Shown in pieces: positions 7,600 to 15,668 of a DNA stretch of 22,942 nt (its first letter is position 1; each line of letters starts with the position of its first letter). Below the pieces are notes generated by a model that saw only the letters and a list, made by a program, of their open reading frames with translations, was not told the origin of the DNA and searched no databases. The stretch lies in contig JBKEDH010000088.1 of NCBI GenBank assembly GCA_047975295.1, forward strand, positions 1-22,942, read 5' to 3'. Both the position numbers and the translations under genes were made by a program. Origin of the DNA: JBKEDH01 sp047975295. GTDB lineage: Bacteria; Bacteroidota; Bacteroidia; Flavobacteriales; Flavobacteriaceae.

Positions 7600-7744
7600 A
7601 ACTCGTTTAAACTTTTTCAATTGGCTAAAAAATGGCATCTTTTTGCTCATTTTTTGTCTTTTTTACTTCCGTAGCCCTGCAAAAGTCTTCAACTGAACAA
7701 AAATCCTCTAATTTTCGCCTCAATCCAAAAAGTTTAAACGAGTT
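7600..7744. repeat. Inverted-repeat (MITE/REP-like) element, copy R2
   Basis: The left arm AACTCGTTTAAACTTTTT (7600-7617) is perfectly inverted at the right end (7727-7744, ending GTTTAAACGAGTT), an 18-bp perfect terminal inverted repeat with a further ATTG match inward. The interior aligns along its whole length with copy R3 (ATTGGCTAAAAAA, CATTTTTT, TCTTTTTT, TTCCGTAGC, TCTAATT). The element is 145 bp, non-coding, and lies between divergent genes. Flanks show no clear target-site duplication. Confidence 0.8.
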
Positions 7745-7790
7745 CATCTTCAAAAATACACCATACAAACATGATTACAGAACATTTTTT

Positions 7791-7798
7791 TAAATTTG
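7791..7798 (+). promoter_or_regulatory. Bacteroidota -7 box TAAATTTG upstream of ypdA
   Basis: TAAATTTG matches TAnnTTTG exactly and ends 13 bp before the ypdA ATG, implying a 5' leader of only about 10 nt. No good TTG -33 element is visible. The box lies just outside repeat R2. Confidence 0.5.
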
Positions 7799-7811
7799 TA
7801 CTTTCATTTAA

Positions 7812-8804
7812 ATGAGCTTAATAAAAAAGAACAACTTGGCAAACCATTTCGATATTGCTATAATAGGTGCCGGTCCCATAGGTATTAACTGTGCTTTGGA
7901 ATGCAAAAAAAGAGATTGGCACTATGTGGTCTTTGAAAAAGGTACACTTACCAATTCTATTTTTAATTATCCGAAAAATATGACCTTTTTTTCAACTTCC
8001 GAAAAATTGGAAATCGATAATATTCCGTTTATAAGCACTCATCCAAAACCGGTTCGGGATGAAGCTTTAGAGTATTACCGACGGGTTGTTACCACCAATG
8101 TACTTAATATTAAACTTTACGAAAATATAACAAGCTTAAAAAAAGAAGAAGGTGTATTTTATTTAACATCCCATAAGGACTGCTACACGGCCAAATACGT
8201 TGTTATAGCCACCGGTTTTTACGATATTCCGAAACTTTTAGATGTTCCTGGCGAAACACTTCCTAAAGTAACCCATTATTACAAAGAAGCACACAACTAC
8301 GCCTTACAAGACGTAGTCATTGTAGGCGCAAGTAACTCTGCTGTCGATGCTGCTTTGGAAATTTGGAGAAAAGGTGGTCGAGTTACCATGGTTATAAGAG
8401 GAAACAGCATTGGCGAACGTGTAAAGTATTGGGTAAAACCCGATATTGAAAACCGTATTAACGAAGGCAGTATAAAAGCATATTTTAATGCAGAGATAAC
8501 CGAAATAAAACCAAAGGAAATAACGGTTAAAACCCCTTATAAAACCATTACACTCCCCAACGATTTTGTAGTAGCACTTACGGGTTATTTGCCCAACTTT
8601 AATTTTTTAAAAAAGAGTGGCATTACCCTATCCAACGACACTAAAAGTCTGCCCTATTACAATACCGAAACCATGGAAAGTAATATAAAAGGACTTTATC
8701 TGGCTGGTGTAATTTGTGGTGGCAACGAAACCCATAAATGGTTTATAGAAAATTCCAGAATACATGCTAAACAAATTGCCGAACATATCGAAAATCAAGA
8801 ATAA
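7812..8804 (+). CDS. ypdA: YpdA-family bacillithiol-disulfide reductase (FAD/NAD(P)H oxidoreductase)
   Basis: This is a 330-residue flavoprotein of the two-dinucleotide-binding-domain type. The FAD motif is AIIGAGPIGINCALE (GxGxxG at 19-24). The YpdA-like features NYPKNMTFFSTSEKLEI and the VIATGFYDIP segment follow. The NAD(P)H motif is VIVGASNSAVDAALE (about 169-183), and the C-terminal FAD motif is SNIKGLYLAGVICGG. There is no CxxC active-site pair of the thioredoxin reductase type, as expected for YpdA. In Firmicutes YpdA reduces bacillithiol disulfide with NADPH; the same role is inferred here, since many Bacteroidota make bacillithiol, but no bsh genes are in the window. Confidence 0.9.
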   Translation: MSLIKKNNLANHFDIAIIGAGPIGINCALECKKRDWHYVVFEKGTLTNSIFNYPKNMTFFSTSEKLEIDNIPFISTHPKPVRDEALEYYRRVVTTNVLNIKLYENITSLKKEEGVFYLTSHKDCYTAKYVVIATGFYDIPKLLDVPGETLPKVTHYYKEAHNYALQDVVIVGASNSAVDAALEIWRKGGRVTMVIRGNSIGERVKYWVKPDIENRINEGSIKAYFNAEITEIKPKEITVKTPYKTITLPNDFVVALTGYLPNFNFLKKSGITLSNDTKSLPYYNTETMESNIKGLYLAGVICGGNETHKWFIENSRIHAKQIAEHIENQE

Positions 8805-8864
8805 TCCTTTTTTTAGAAATTAACTATTTAAGGTAAAATTAACTTAGAAACTATTTTACTTCCC

Positions 8865-8872
8865 TACATTTG
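8865..8872 (+). promoter_or_regulatory. Bacteroidota -7 box TACATTTG directly upstream of the MFS gene
   Basis: TACATTTG fits TAnnTTTG and ends only 4 bp before the ATG at 8877. With the usual box-to-start distance, transcription would begin at or within a few bases of the start codon, giving a leaderless or nearly leaderless mRNA. Confidence 0.55.
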
Positions 8873-8876
8873 CGCC

Positions 8877-10097
8877 ATGCAGAAAAACGAAAACTTCAAG
8901 TTTGAATTTGTTGCATTAATGGCCTCATTAATGTCTATTGTTGCCTTATCTATCGATGCTCTTTTGCCTGCCCTACCCGATATTGGCACTTATTTAAAAG
9001 TGGTAAACGAAAACAACAATCAGCTTCTTATTACCATGATTTTTTTAGGAATTGGTATTGGCCAGATTGCTTTAGGCCCCTTATCGGACAGCTTTGGAAG
9101 AAAACCTATTGTTTACACGGGTTTTATTATTTTTGTTATTGCCAGTATTATTTGTGTTACCTCCAGAAGTTTTGAAATAATGGTTATAGGTCGTGTACTT
9201 CAAGGCTTTGGTCTATCGGCTCCAAGAAGTTTAACCATGTCTATGATACGAGATTCTTATAGTGGCAATTTTATGGCAAAAATCATGTCGATTGTAACTG
9301 CATTTTTTATACTTATTCCGGTTATAGCACCTACTCTTGGCACATTTTTAACCCACTTTTTTAGTTGGAAATCTATTTTTTATTTCAATCTGGGTTTTGG
9401 TGTTATAATTATAATATGGTTTTGGCTACGACAGCCCGAAACCTTACCCAAACATAAACGTATTAAACTTACATCGCATCTGTACATAGACGGTGTAAAC
9501 AAATTTTTTAAACAAAAAGAAGCCGTTGCCTATACTTTGGTATCGGGTTTTATTACTGGTTCGTTTATGGTATATTTAAGTACTTCACAACAAATTTTCG
9601 AAAAACAATACAATATGGGAAATATGTTTCCATACATATTTGCCAGTTTATCTATCTCCATAGGACTTGCTACGTTTTTTAACAGTCGGTTGGTTACCAA
9701 ATTTGGTATGTTCCGTATGGGATATTGGTCTTCAATAGCCTATGCACTTATCTCGTTGCTTTATATCGCTCTTTTTTGGTCGGGTACAAACCCCAATGTT
9801 TATATTTTGGTAAGCTTTTTTGCCATTCAATTTTTTGCTGTTGGTTTTTTATTTGGAAATTTACGGGCATTGGCCATGCAACCATTGGGACACATTGCTG
9901 GAATTGGGGCTGCCATTAATGGTTTTCTTTCAACGGTTATAGCCGTTCCTATAGCCAATTTTATAGGAACATTTGTTACCACCTCTGTCTTGCCCATCTT
10001 TATTGGTTTTTCGATATTCGGATCTTTGTCTGTACTTACGTTTTCTTTATTAAGAAGAAAAACATTCAACAAAAAACAAATAGCAAAGAGCATTTAA
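8877..10097 (+). CDS. Bcr/CflA-type multidrug efflux MFS transporter
   Basis: This 406-residue integral membrane protein has about 12 hydrophobic helices. The first helix carries ALSIDALLPALPDIG, typical of the Bcr/CflA drug:H+ antiporter group, and the loop between helices 2 and 3 carries the MFS motif A-like PLSDSFGRKP. Further group features are GRVLQGFGLSAPRSL and the SMIRDSY segment after helix 4. The role is inferred as proton-coupled export of a drug or metabolite across the inner membrane; the substrate is unknown. It follows ypdA in the same direction after 72 bp but has its own -7 box. The ATG at 8877 fits family N-termini. Confidence 0.9.
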   Translation: MQKNENFKFEFVALMASLMSIVALSIDALLPALPDIGTYLKVVNENNNQLLITMIFLGIGIGQIALGPLSDSFGRKPIVYTGFIIFVIASIICVTSRSFEIMVIGRVLQGFGLSAPRSLTMSMIRDSYSGNFMAKIMSIVTAFFILIPVIAPTLGTFLTHFFSWKSIFYFNLGFGVIIIIWFWLRQPETLPKHKRIKLTSHLYIDGVNKFFKQKEAVAYTLVSGFITGSFMVYLSTSQQIFEKQYNMGNMFPYIFASLSISIGLATFFNSRLVTKFGMFRMGYWSSIAYALISLLYIALFWSGTNPNVYILVSFFAIQFFAVGFLFGNLRALAMQPLGHIAGIGAAINGFLSTVIAVPIANFIGTFVTTSVLPIFIGFSIFGSLSVLTFSLLRRKTFNKKQIAKSI

Positions 10098-10142
10098 TAA
10101 TCCCTCCTTGACCTTTTCAATTAAAGTAAAACAGGTTTCTTT

Positions 10143-10670
10143 TTATAATTTCAAGTATCGTGTTTTTAAAACATTGATATGCCACGAATAATGTCCCAAA
10201 ATAATAAATGCCACAGCTCTTGCCGACATAGTATCTCCTTCAATATTGCCTTCAAATTCTAAATTAGTTTGATTTAAACTCTCTAAAAAAGCAATAAAAT
10301 TTTTTCTAAGGGCTTCAAATTCAATAATAAGCCCATCCATTGTTTTTTCTGTTGCTTTTGCGTGTACCATATAATCATCTTGATTAAAACCGGGCAGCGT
10401 CTTTGTTTCACCTCTAACAATACTAAAACAGCGGTATTGGAACACCCTTTCGGTATCTATTAAATGCTGAAAGACTTCTTTAACGCTCCACTTCCCATCG
10501 GCATAGGCAAAATCGTATTTTGTTTTTGGCACATGCTTAAAAAAGGACAAAACATTATTTAAACCTATCCTATATCCTTCTATTAAATCGGTATTTACAT
10601 CTACTAAATGGATGTATTTTTCAAAATACGGACTGTATTCTGTAATCTGAACGTCTTTTACGGTCGCCAT
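10143..10670 (-). CDS. DinB-family protein
   Basis: This 175-residue protein is a four-helix DinB/DfsB-like metalloprotein. The metal-binding histidine triad is visible: His69 in KWSVKEVFQHLIDTERVFQYR, and His160 and His164 in GHYSWH near the C-terminus. DinB-fold proteins include thiol-dependent S-transferases that use mycothiol or bacillithiol. Given ypdA upstream in the window, a bacillithiol-linked detoxification role is a reasonable guess but no more. It converges with the MFS gene (45-bp gap). Its start lies 30 bp from repeat R3. Confidence 0.88.
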   Translation of the reverse strand: MATVKDVQITEYSPYFEKYIHLVDVNTDLIEGYRIGLNNVLSFFKHVPKTKYDFAYADGKWSVKEVFQHLIDTERVFQYRCFSIVRGETKTLPGFNQDDYMVHAKATEKTMDGLIIEFEALRKNFIAFLESLNQTNLEFEGNIEGDTMSARAVAFIILGHYSWHINVLKTRYLKL

Positions 10671-10700
10671 ATATGCTTATTTTTAGTAAATTTACAAAGT

Positions 10701-10859
10701 GAACTCATTTAAACTTTCTCAATTGGCTAAAAAACTACTATTTTTCACCCATTTTTTATCTTTTTTCTTTCCGTAGCTTGGCTATGCAACTCAAAAAAGC
10801 TTTCAACTAGACAAAAATCATCTAATTATCGCTTCAACTCAAAAAGTTTAAATGAGTTC
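10701..10859. repeat. Inverted-repeat (MITE/REP-like) element, copy R3
   Basis: The left arm GAACTCATTTAAACTTT (10701-10717) is perfectly inverted at 10843-10859. The element is 159 bp and aligns with R2 throughout in the same orientation, with about 14 extra bases after CCGTAGC (TTGGCTATGCAACTC region). Relative to R2, the left arm has A for G and the right arm has the matching T for C, so the arms changed together. It lies between the divergent DinB and DUF294 genes, 20 bp before the latter's ATG. Confidence 0.8.
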
Positions 10860-10879
10860 AGCTTATTTATTTTATCTTA

Positions 10880-12799
10880 ATGAAAAATTCAATTGCCGAA
10901 AGGGTGCTCGATTTTTTAAGGAATTTTCCGCCGTTTAACCTTTTATCTTACAACGATTTACTTAAAATAGCGAATGACGTATCCATCATTTATTTAGAAA
11001 AGGGCGATATCATCTTTAAAAAGGGCGATACCTTAGACGATCAATTTTATTTTGTTAGAAATGGAGCGATTACCCTATACCATACCACAAACAAAAATAC
11101 GCTTGAAATCGTAAATATTAGCGATGGCGGTGATGTTTTTGGGCTTAGACCATTAATGACCAAAGAAAATTACAAGCTTACGGCCAAGGCCAACGAAGAA
11201 TCTATTGTTTATGCCATACCTATAACCGTTTTTCAAACCGTTACACTTAACAATGCTAATGTTTACAAATTTTTAATTACCGCTTTCGCTTCCAATACTT
11301 ACGATCCCTATACTGCCGAAGAAACCGGCAAGATATTTATTGATTACCTACCCAACCATTCGCAGGACATTTCGCATTTTCAAACGGCCCAATACTCCAA
11401 AAAGCCCATAAGCTGTCCAATAAATTCGTCGTTAAAAGATGCTGCTGTAGAAATGAGCAAAAATAAGATAGGATGCATTATTGTGGTTAACGAACAGAAA
11501 AATCCGGTAGGCATTATTACCAATAGCGACATAAAAAACAAGATTGCCACCGGTTTATTCCCCATAGACACTCCTGTAACCAATATTATGAATTCGCCCG
11601 TTATTACAGGAAAAAAGGATATTACAGTAGGCGAAGGGCAGTTACAAATGATAAAAAACAACATAGGCCATTTATGCATTACCAAAGATGGCACCATAAA
11701 CTCCAAGCTTATTGGGGTACTATCCCACCACGACGTTCTGGTTACCTTGGGAAACAGCCCGACGGTAATATTAAAGGAGATAAAACGTGCCGAACGCACC
11801 AAAAAAATACGAACAGCCCGATTAAAGGCCAATGCCTTAATAAAAAGCTATTTAGAACAAAATATTCCCGTATCGCATATTATAAAGATAATTGCCCAAA
11901 TTAACGATGCCGTTACAGCACAAGCTGTAGAAATAGCTTTAAAAAAAATGCCCGGTAAGCCTCCGGTACCTTTTTCGTGGATTGCCCTTGGTAGCCAAGG
12001 TCGTAAAGAGCAGCTTTTGTTTACCGACCAAGATAACGCTATTATTTTTAAAGATGTAGAACCCGAAAAATACGATGAAACCAAAGCCTATTTTCTGGAA
12101 CTGGCCAAATTAGTAACCAAATCACTAAATAAAATAGGATTTGAATATTGCGAAGCTGATATGATGGCTAGTAATACCGAATGATGCAAATCACTTACCG
12201 AATGGAAAGAACAGTTTGCCGATTGGATATTGAGCCCCGACGAAAAAGCCATTTTATTATCTTCCATTTTTTTCGATTTTAGCCATGTTTATGGCTGCGA
12301 AAAAATGCCTATTTCGTTAAGTGATTTTATTTATGAAACCCTGAACAGCTCGTCGCTTTTCTTTAAATTTTTGGGTAGCGATGCACTTAAAAGTCCATCG
12401 CCATTAGGCTTTTTTAAACAGTTTTTAGTCGAAAAAAATGGTGAACAAAAAGACCTGTTCAATATAAAAAATAGGGCTATTATGCCTTTAGTCGATGCTG
12501 CCCGACTACTTATTTTAAGCAATAAAATAAAAGGTATTAATAATACCTACGAGCGTTACGAAAAACTTGCCGAAATAGAACCTCAAAACAGAGAGCTTTA
12601 TCAATCTTGCTCGTACGCCTTTGTAGCTCTTTTAAAATTTAAAACCAAACAAGGCATATTGCACAACAATTCGGGTAAATACATAGAGTTGGAAACCCTG
12701 TCGAAAGAAGAACAACTTAAACTACGCCGTTGCTTTAAGCCTATTAACGAAATACAGGAAACACTTAAATTGCGGTTCGATTTAAAAAACTTTATGTAA
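10880..12799 (+). pseudogene. cNMP-binding/CBS/DUF294 nucleotidyltransferase-like protein interrupted by an in-frame TGA
   Basis: One frame runs 640 codons and is interrupted only by TGA at 12182-12184 (codon 435). Domains: cyclic-nucleotide-binding-like domain (about 10-140), paired CBS domains (about 170-300), DUF294 nucleotidyltransferase-like domain with GSQGRKEQ at 371-378 and TDQDNA at 382-387, and, after the stop, the DUF294 C-terminal helical domain (about 450-639). The reading across the stop is MASNTE-stop-CKSLTEWKEQF; homologues as I recall them have Trp at this place (SNPxWC), so TGG to TGA is the simplest origin. The 434-residue product would keep the catalytic motif but lose the C-terminal domain. 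The in-frame TTG at 12230 could open a 189-residue remnant. In Bacteroidota this gene is often paired with the exonuclease that follows and with acetate-uptake genes. Confidence 0.8.
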
Positions 12800-12800
12800 C

Positions 12801-13463
12801 ATGATACCTTTTAACCGATTGTTTAAAAAAAAGGAAAATCACCCCGATTTTTGGGTAAATTACGAGAACAAGTTCAAAAAAAAACTTAGAACAAATGTTC
12901 GAGAAGCCCACTTTATCGCTTTTGATACCGAAACAACCGGATTCGATAAAAAAGAAGATCGTATCCTCTCCATTGGTGCAGTCTCCTTTATTGGCAAGAC
13001 CATAAACGTTAACAACACTTTGGAACTATACTTAAAACAAGATATTTTTAAAGCAGAATCTGTTGAGATACATGGCTTGATGAAAGGTGGAAACGAAGAA
13101 AAGATAACCGAAATAGAAGCCATAAAACTTTTTTTAGACTATATAGGAAACAGTATTTTGATTGCCCACCATGCCTTTTTCGATAAAAAAATGATAAATG
13201 AAATGTTGCTTAGGCACGGACTGGGAAAACTGAAAAATAAATTTATAGACACCGGTACCCTTTACCAACGTTCTTTACACATTATTTATAAAGAAAATAC
13301 CCAACCATATACCTTAGATTTTTTGTGTAAAGAACTTAACGTTCCTACTGTGGATAGGCACACCGCTACGGGCGATGCACTTATTACAGCATTGGTTTTT
13401 TTAAAGATTTTAGCTCGATTAGACAAACGCAAACACCTAAATTGGGGATATTTATTAAGGTAA
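12801..13463 (+). CDS. DEDDh 3'-5' exonuclease (DnaQ/PolC-epsilon-like)
   Basis: This 220-residue exonuclease has all five catalytic residues: Asp42 and Glu44 in FDTETTG, Asp128 in AHHAFFD, and His187 and Asp192 in HTATGDA. This is the Exo I-Exo II-Exo IIIepsilon pattern of the DnaQ superfamily. It would remove 3' nucleotides from DNA or RNA using two metal ions. A basic N-terminal extension (about residues 1-35) precedes the domain. The ATG follows the TAA of the DUF294 frame after a single base, which indicates translational coupling in one operon. The upstream nonsense codon may therefore lower its expression. The conserved pairing suggests a shared role in nucleotide or acetate-related signalling, as yet undefined. 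Confidence 0.9.
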   Translation: MIPFNRLFKKKENHPDFWVNYENKFKKKLRTNVREAHFIAFDTETTGFDKKEDRILSIGAVSFIGKTINVNNTLELYLKQDIFKAESVEIHGLMKGGNEEKITEIEAIKLFLDYIGNSILIAHHAFFDKKMINEMLLRHGLGKLKNKFIDTGTLYQRSLHIIYKENTQPYTLDFLCKELNVPTVDRHTATGDALITALVFLKILARLDKRKHLNWGYLLR

Positions 13464-13560
13464 AGCTGAAAAACAGAAATTAAAAAAATGAACGCTTAGG
13501 CATAGATAAAATCAACGTTTAAAACCTTTCGCCCATACATATAATGCAATGTTATAAACT

Positions 13561-14319
13561 TTACATCTTTTCGATTTCCAAAATTTCGGTATTACCACTT
13601 ATCTCCGATTCGATTTTAGCATAAATCAAGTTACAGGTTGATTTTTCTAAAATATATTCTCCATAAGCCTTTGTTTTATCCATCAAATCGTTTGTTACCA
13701 AGTAAGACTCGAATCCAATACATATTTCTTCTTTGTCTAATTTCTTTATATACAAAATAGATTTTGATTTATAATATTTTGTAAAAATACCTTTCGATTC
13801 ATATTCCCATTTTTCGCCTATGGTTTTTTCCTTTTTGGAAAATATAATTTGAAGATTGTCTATATCGAATACTCCTGAGTTTGGTTCTGTCCCATCCTTT
13901 AAAGTCCAACTTTTTACAATTTCGCCCGTATTCTTTAAAGAAATTTGATACTGATTCTTCATCTCGTACCTTAATGGTTCAAGATACGGTATCTCATTAG
14001 GGAGTTTTTGCCGCGTATCAAATTCTTCAATTCCTTTATTATATGATGAGTCTCGTTTAACAAAATAAAGCTGCTTGAAATCATAATTCAAATTATTGCT
14101 TTCATCTATAGAATTTAAAATAAGTTCAACTTTATGTTCGGAATACCATTTGAATCCAAATTTCGGATAACCTTTATTCCCAATAGTTGTTCGCTTTATT
14201 GTGTACTGAAGTTTTTCTTTTATTTTAGGCTTTAATGTAAGCTTTATCGAGTCTTTACCTCCTGTAAAACCCAAGAAAAGTACAGGAGCCAAAATTATCA
14301 ATATTATTTTACTTCTCAT
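13561..14319 (-). CDS. Secreted protein of unknown function, about 252 aa
   Basis: I place the start at the ATG at 14319 (MRSKIILIILAPVLFLG), which gives a classical signal peptide. The longer frame from 14349 adds ten residues (MEICRCVVKK) that would spoil it. There is no lipobox cysteine. The mature part starts with KDSIKLTLKPKIKEKLQY and looks all-beta, with alternating polar and hydrophobic residues and a KYYKSKSILYIKKLDKEE strand pair. It may belong to the DUF6263-like group of Bacteroidota exported proteins, but I am not sure. It converges with the exonuclease gene. The VOC gene lies upstream in the same direction. Confidence 0.7.
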   Translation of the reverse strand: MRSKIILIILAPVLFLGFTGGKDSIKLTLKPKIKEKLQYTIKRTTIGNKGYPKFGFKWYSEHKVELILNSIDESNNLNYDFKQLYFVKRDSSYNKGIEEFDTRQKLPNEIPYLEPLRYEMKNQYQISLKNTGEIVKSWTLKDGTEPNSGVFDIDNLQIIFSKKEKTIGEKWEYESKGIFTKYYKSKSILYIKKLDKEEICIGFESYLVTNDLMDKTKAYGEYILEKSTCNLIYAKIESEISGNTEILEIEKM

Positions 14320-14381
14320 TTTTTTTACTACACATCTGCATATCTCCAAAACCTATTTATCGGATTATTCTTTATCCCTTA

Positions 14382-14804
14382 TTAATCGCAATTGCTAAAA
14401 TTAACCATCCACATAACGCCAAACTTATCGGTTACCATACCAAAATAATCGCCCCAAAACATATCTGCAATAGGCATGGTTATGGTCCCTCCATTGGCCA
14501 AAGCATTAAATATCCTATTGGCCTCGACTTTCGATTCCGGACTAACCGAAATATTAATATTTTGCCCAAAACTTACATTGCCATATTCGGGATGGTTATC
14601 GCTTCCCATCAATACTGTATTTCCAATAGGAAAACTTACATACATAATATTATTGCCATAGGCTTCGGGTATCGTATTCTCCTCTCCTTCGGGAATTTCG
14701 TTAAAACGCCCGATATATTGAAATTCGCCACCAAAAACCGATTTGTAAAAATTAAAAGCCTCTTCACAATTTCCATTAAAGGTCAAGTATGGATTAATTG
14801 TCAT
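14382..14804 (-). CDS. VOC-superfamily (PhnB/glyoxalase-like) protein
   Basis: This 140-residue protein is of the PhnB-like branch of the vicinal oxygen chelate fold. It starts with the diagnostic INPYLTFNGNCEEAFNFYKSVFGGEF and contains NIMYVSFPIGNTVLMGSD and a C-terminal MADMFWGDYFG-like segment (IADMFWGDYFGMVTDKFGVMWMVNF). Most bacterial homologues are of unknown substrate; relation to glyoxalase or bleomycin-resistance proteins is only by fold. It is cytoplasmic. It lies downstream of the peroxiredoxin gene in the same direction but behind that gene's terminator hairpin, so it probably has its own promoter or depends on read-through. Confidence 0.9.
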   Translation of the reverse strand: MTINPYLTFNGNCEEAFNFYKSVFGGEFQYIGRFNEIPEGEENTIPEAYGNNIMYVSFPIGNTVLMGSDNHPEYGNVSFGQNINISVSPESKVEANRIFNALANGGTITMPIADMFWGDYFGMVTDKFGVMWMVNFSNCD

Positions 14805-14833
14805 TTTTTACTGATTATTAAAAAGTTAAAAAA

Positions 14834-14882
14834 GCAATCGGCAAAAAATATAAAAAATCGCAATACTTTTTTTGCCGATTGC
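14834..14882 (-). terminator. Rho-independent terminator of the peroxiredoxin gene
   Basis: GCAATCGGCAAAAAA is inverted across a loop of about 18 nt to TTTTTTGCCGATTGC. On the minus strand the stem is followed by a T-run (TTTTTTAACTTTTT). It begins 9 bp after the peroxiredoxin stop codon. Confidence 0.85.
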
Positions 14883-14890
14883 ATCAAGAT

Positions 14891-15532
14891 TTAATCTAAA
14901 TTGGGTTGTGGGGTTGTACGCAAATACGGTTTTATTTCCTTATGTCCCTTTGGGAACATCGATGGTATTTGCTCGTTGGTAACGGCTGGAGCTATTACCA
15001 CATCTTCGCCATGCTTCCAGTTTGCCGGTGTTGCCACTTTGTGGTAAGCCGTTAACTGCAATGAGTCGATAACGCGGAGCAACTCATCAAAATTCCGTCC
15101 GGTAGAGGCCGGATATGTAATAATAAGTTTCACTTTTTTATCGTCGCCAATAACAAAAACCGAACGAACGGTTAAATTATTATCGGCCTTTGGGTGGATC
15201 ATATCGTATAAATTCGAAACTTTTCTATCCTCGTCTGCAATAATAGGAAAGTTTACTGTGGTATTCTGGGTTTCGTTTATGTCGTTAACCCAGCCGTGGT
15301 GCGAATCTACCCCGTCAACGCTTAACGCAACGACCTTAACATTTCTCTTATCAAATTCACTTTTATACTTTGCTACTGTTCCCAGTTCTGTTGTACATAC
15401 CGGAGTATAATCGGCCGGATGCGAAAATAAAATACCCCAACTATCACCTAACCAATTGTGAAAATCGATATTGCCTTCGGTCGATTTTGCCTTAAAATTG
15501 GGAGCTATATCCCCAAGTCTTATTGTTGCCAT
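14891..15532 (-). CDS. 1-Cys peroxiredoxin, Prx6 subfamily
   Basis: This 213-residue thiol peroxidase reduces H2O2 or organic hydroperoxides. The active site is PADYTPVCTTE with Pro39, Thr43 and peroxidatic Cys46, and Arg123 completes it. Cys46 is the only cysteine in the protein, so it must be a 1-Cys enzyme recycled by an outside thiol. The length and the C-terminal extension (AYHKVATPANWKHGEDVVIAP and PKGHKEIKPYLR) are typical of the Prx6 subfamily. It is cytoplasmic. A strong terminator follows, so the gene is probably monocistronic. It diverges from fumC. The recycling thiol could be bacillithiol, given ypdA, but this is inference. Confidence 0.95.
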   Translation of the reverse strand: MATIRLGDIAPNFKAKSTEGNIDFHNWLGDSWGILFSHPADYTPVCTTELGTVAKYKSEFDKRNVKVVALSVDGVDSHHGWVNDINETQNTTVNFPIIADEDRKVSNLYDMIHPKADNNLTVRSVFVIGDDKKVKLIITYPASTGRNFDELLRVIDSLQLTAYHKVATPANWKHGEDVVIAPAVTNEQIPSMFPKGHKEIKPYLRTTPQPNLD

Positions 15533-15668
15533 AATTATTAGTGTTTTTAAAATTAAGCTATAAAGATATTAATAATACAGAAAAATTAAAAACTTACTGC
15601 TTTACTTTTCACATTAAAAATTGTGCAAAAACTAACATAAATTATACCCAAAACCATCCCAAAAAGAT

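Noticed and set aside
11380..11832. A 150-codon minus-strand ORF.
   Set aside because: It lies entirely inside the well-supported CBS/DUF294 frame on the other strand and has no recognisable motifs.
12182..12184. TGA read as Trp by genome-wide recoding or as selenocysteine.
   Set aside because: Trp is encoded by TGG throughout the window and the 79-residue gene ends in TGA at 20390-20392, so TGA is a normal stop. There is no selenocysteine insertion hairpin that I can see, and the position is Trp, not Cys, in homologues as I recall them.
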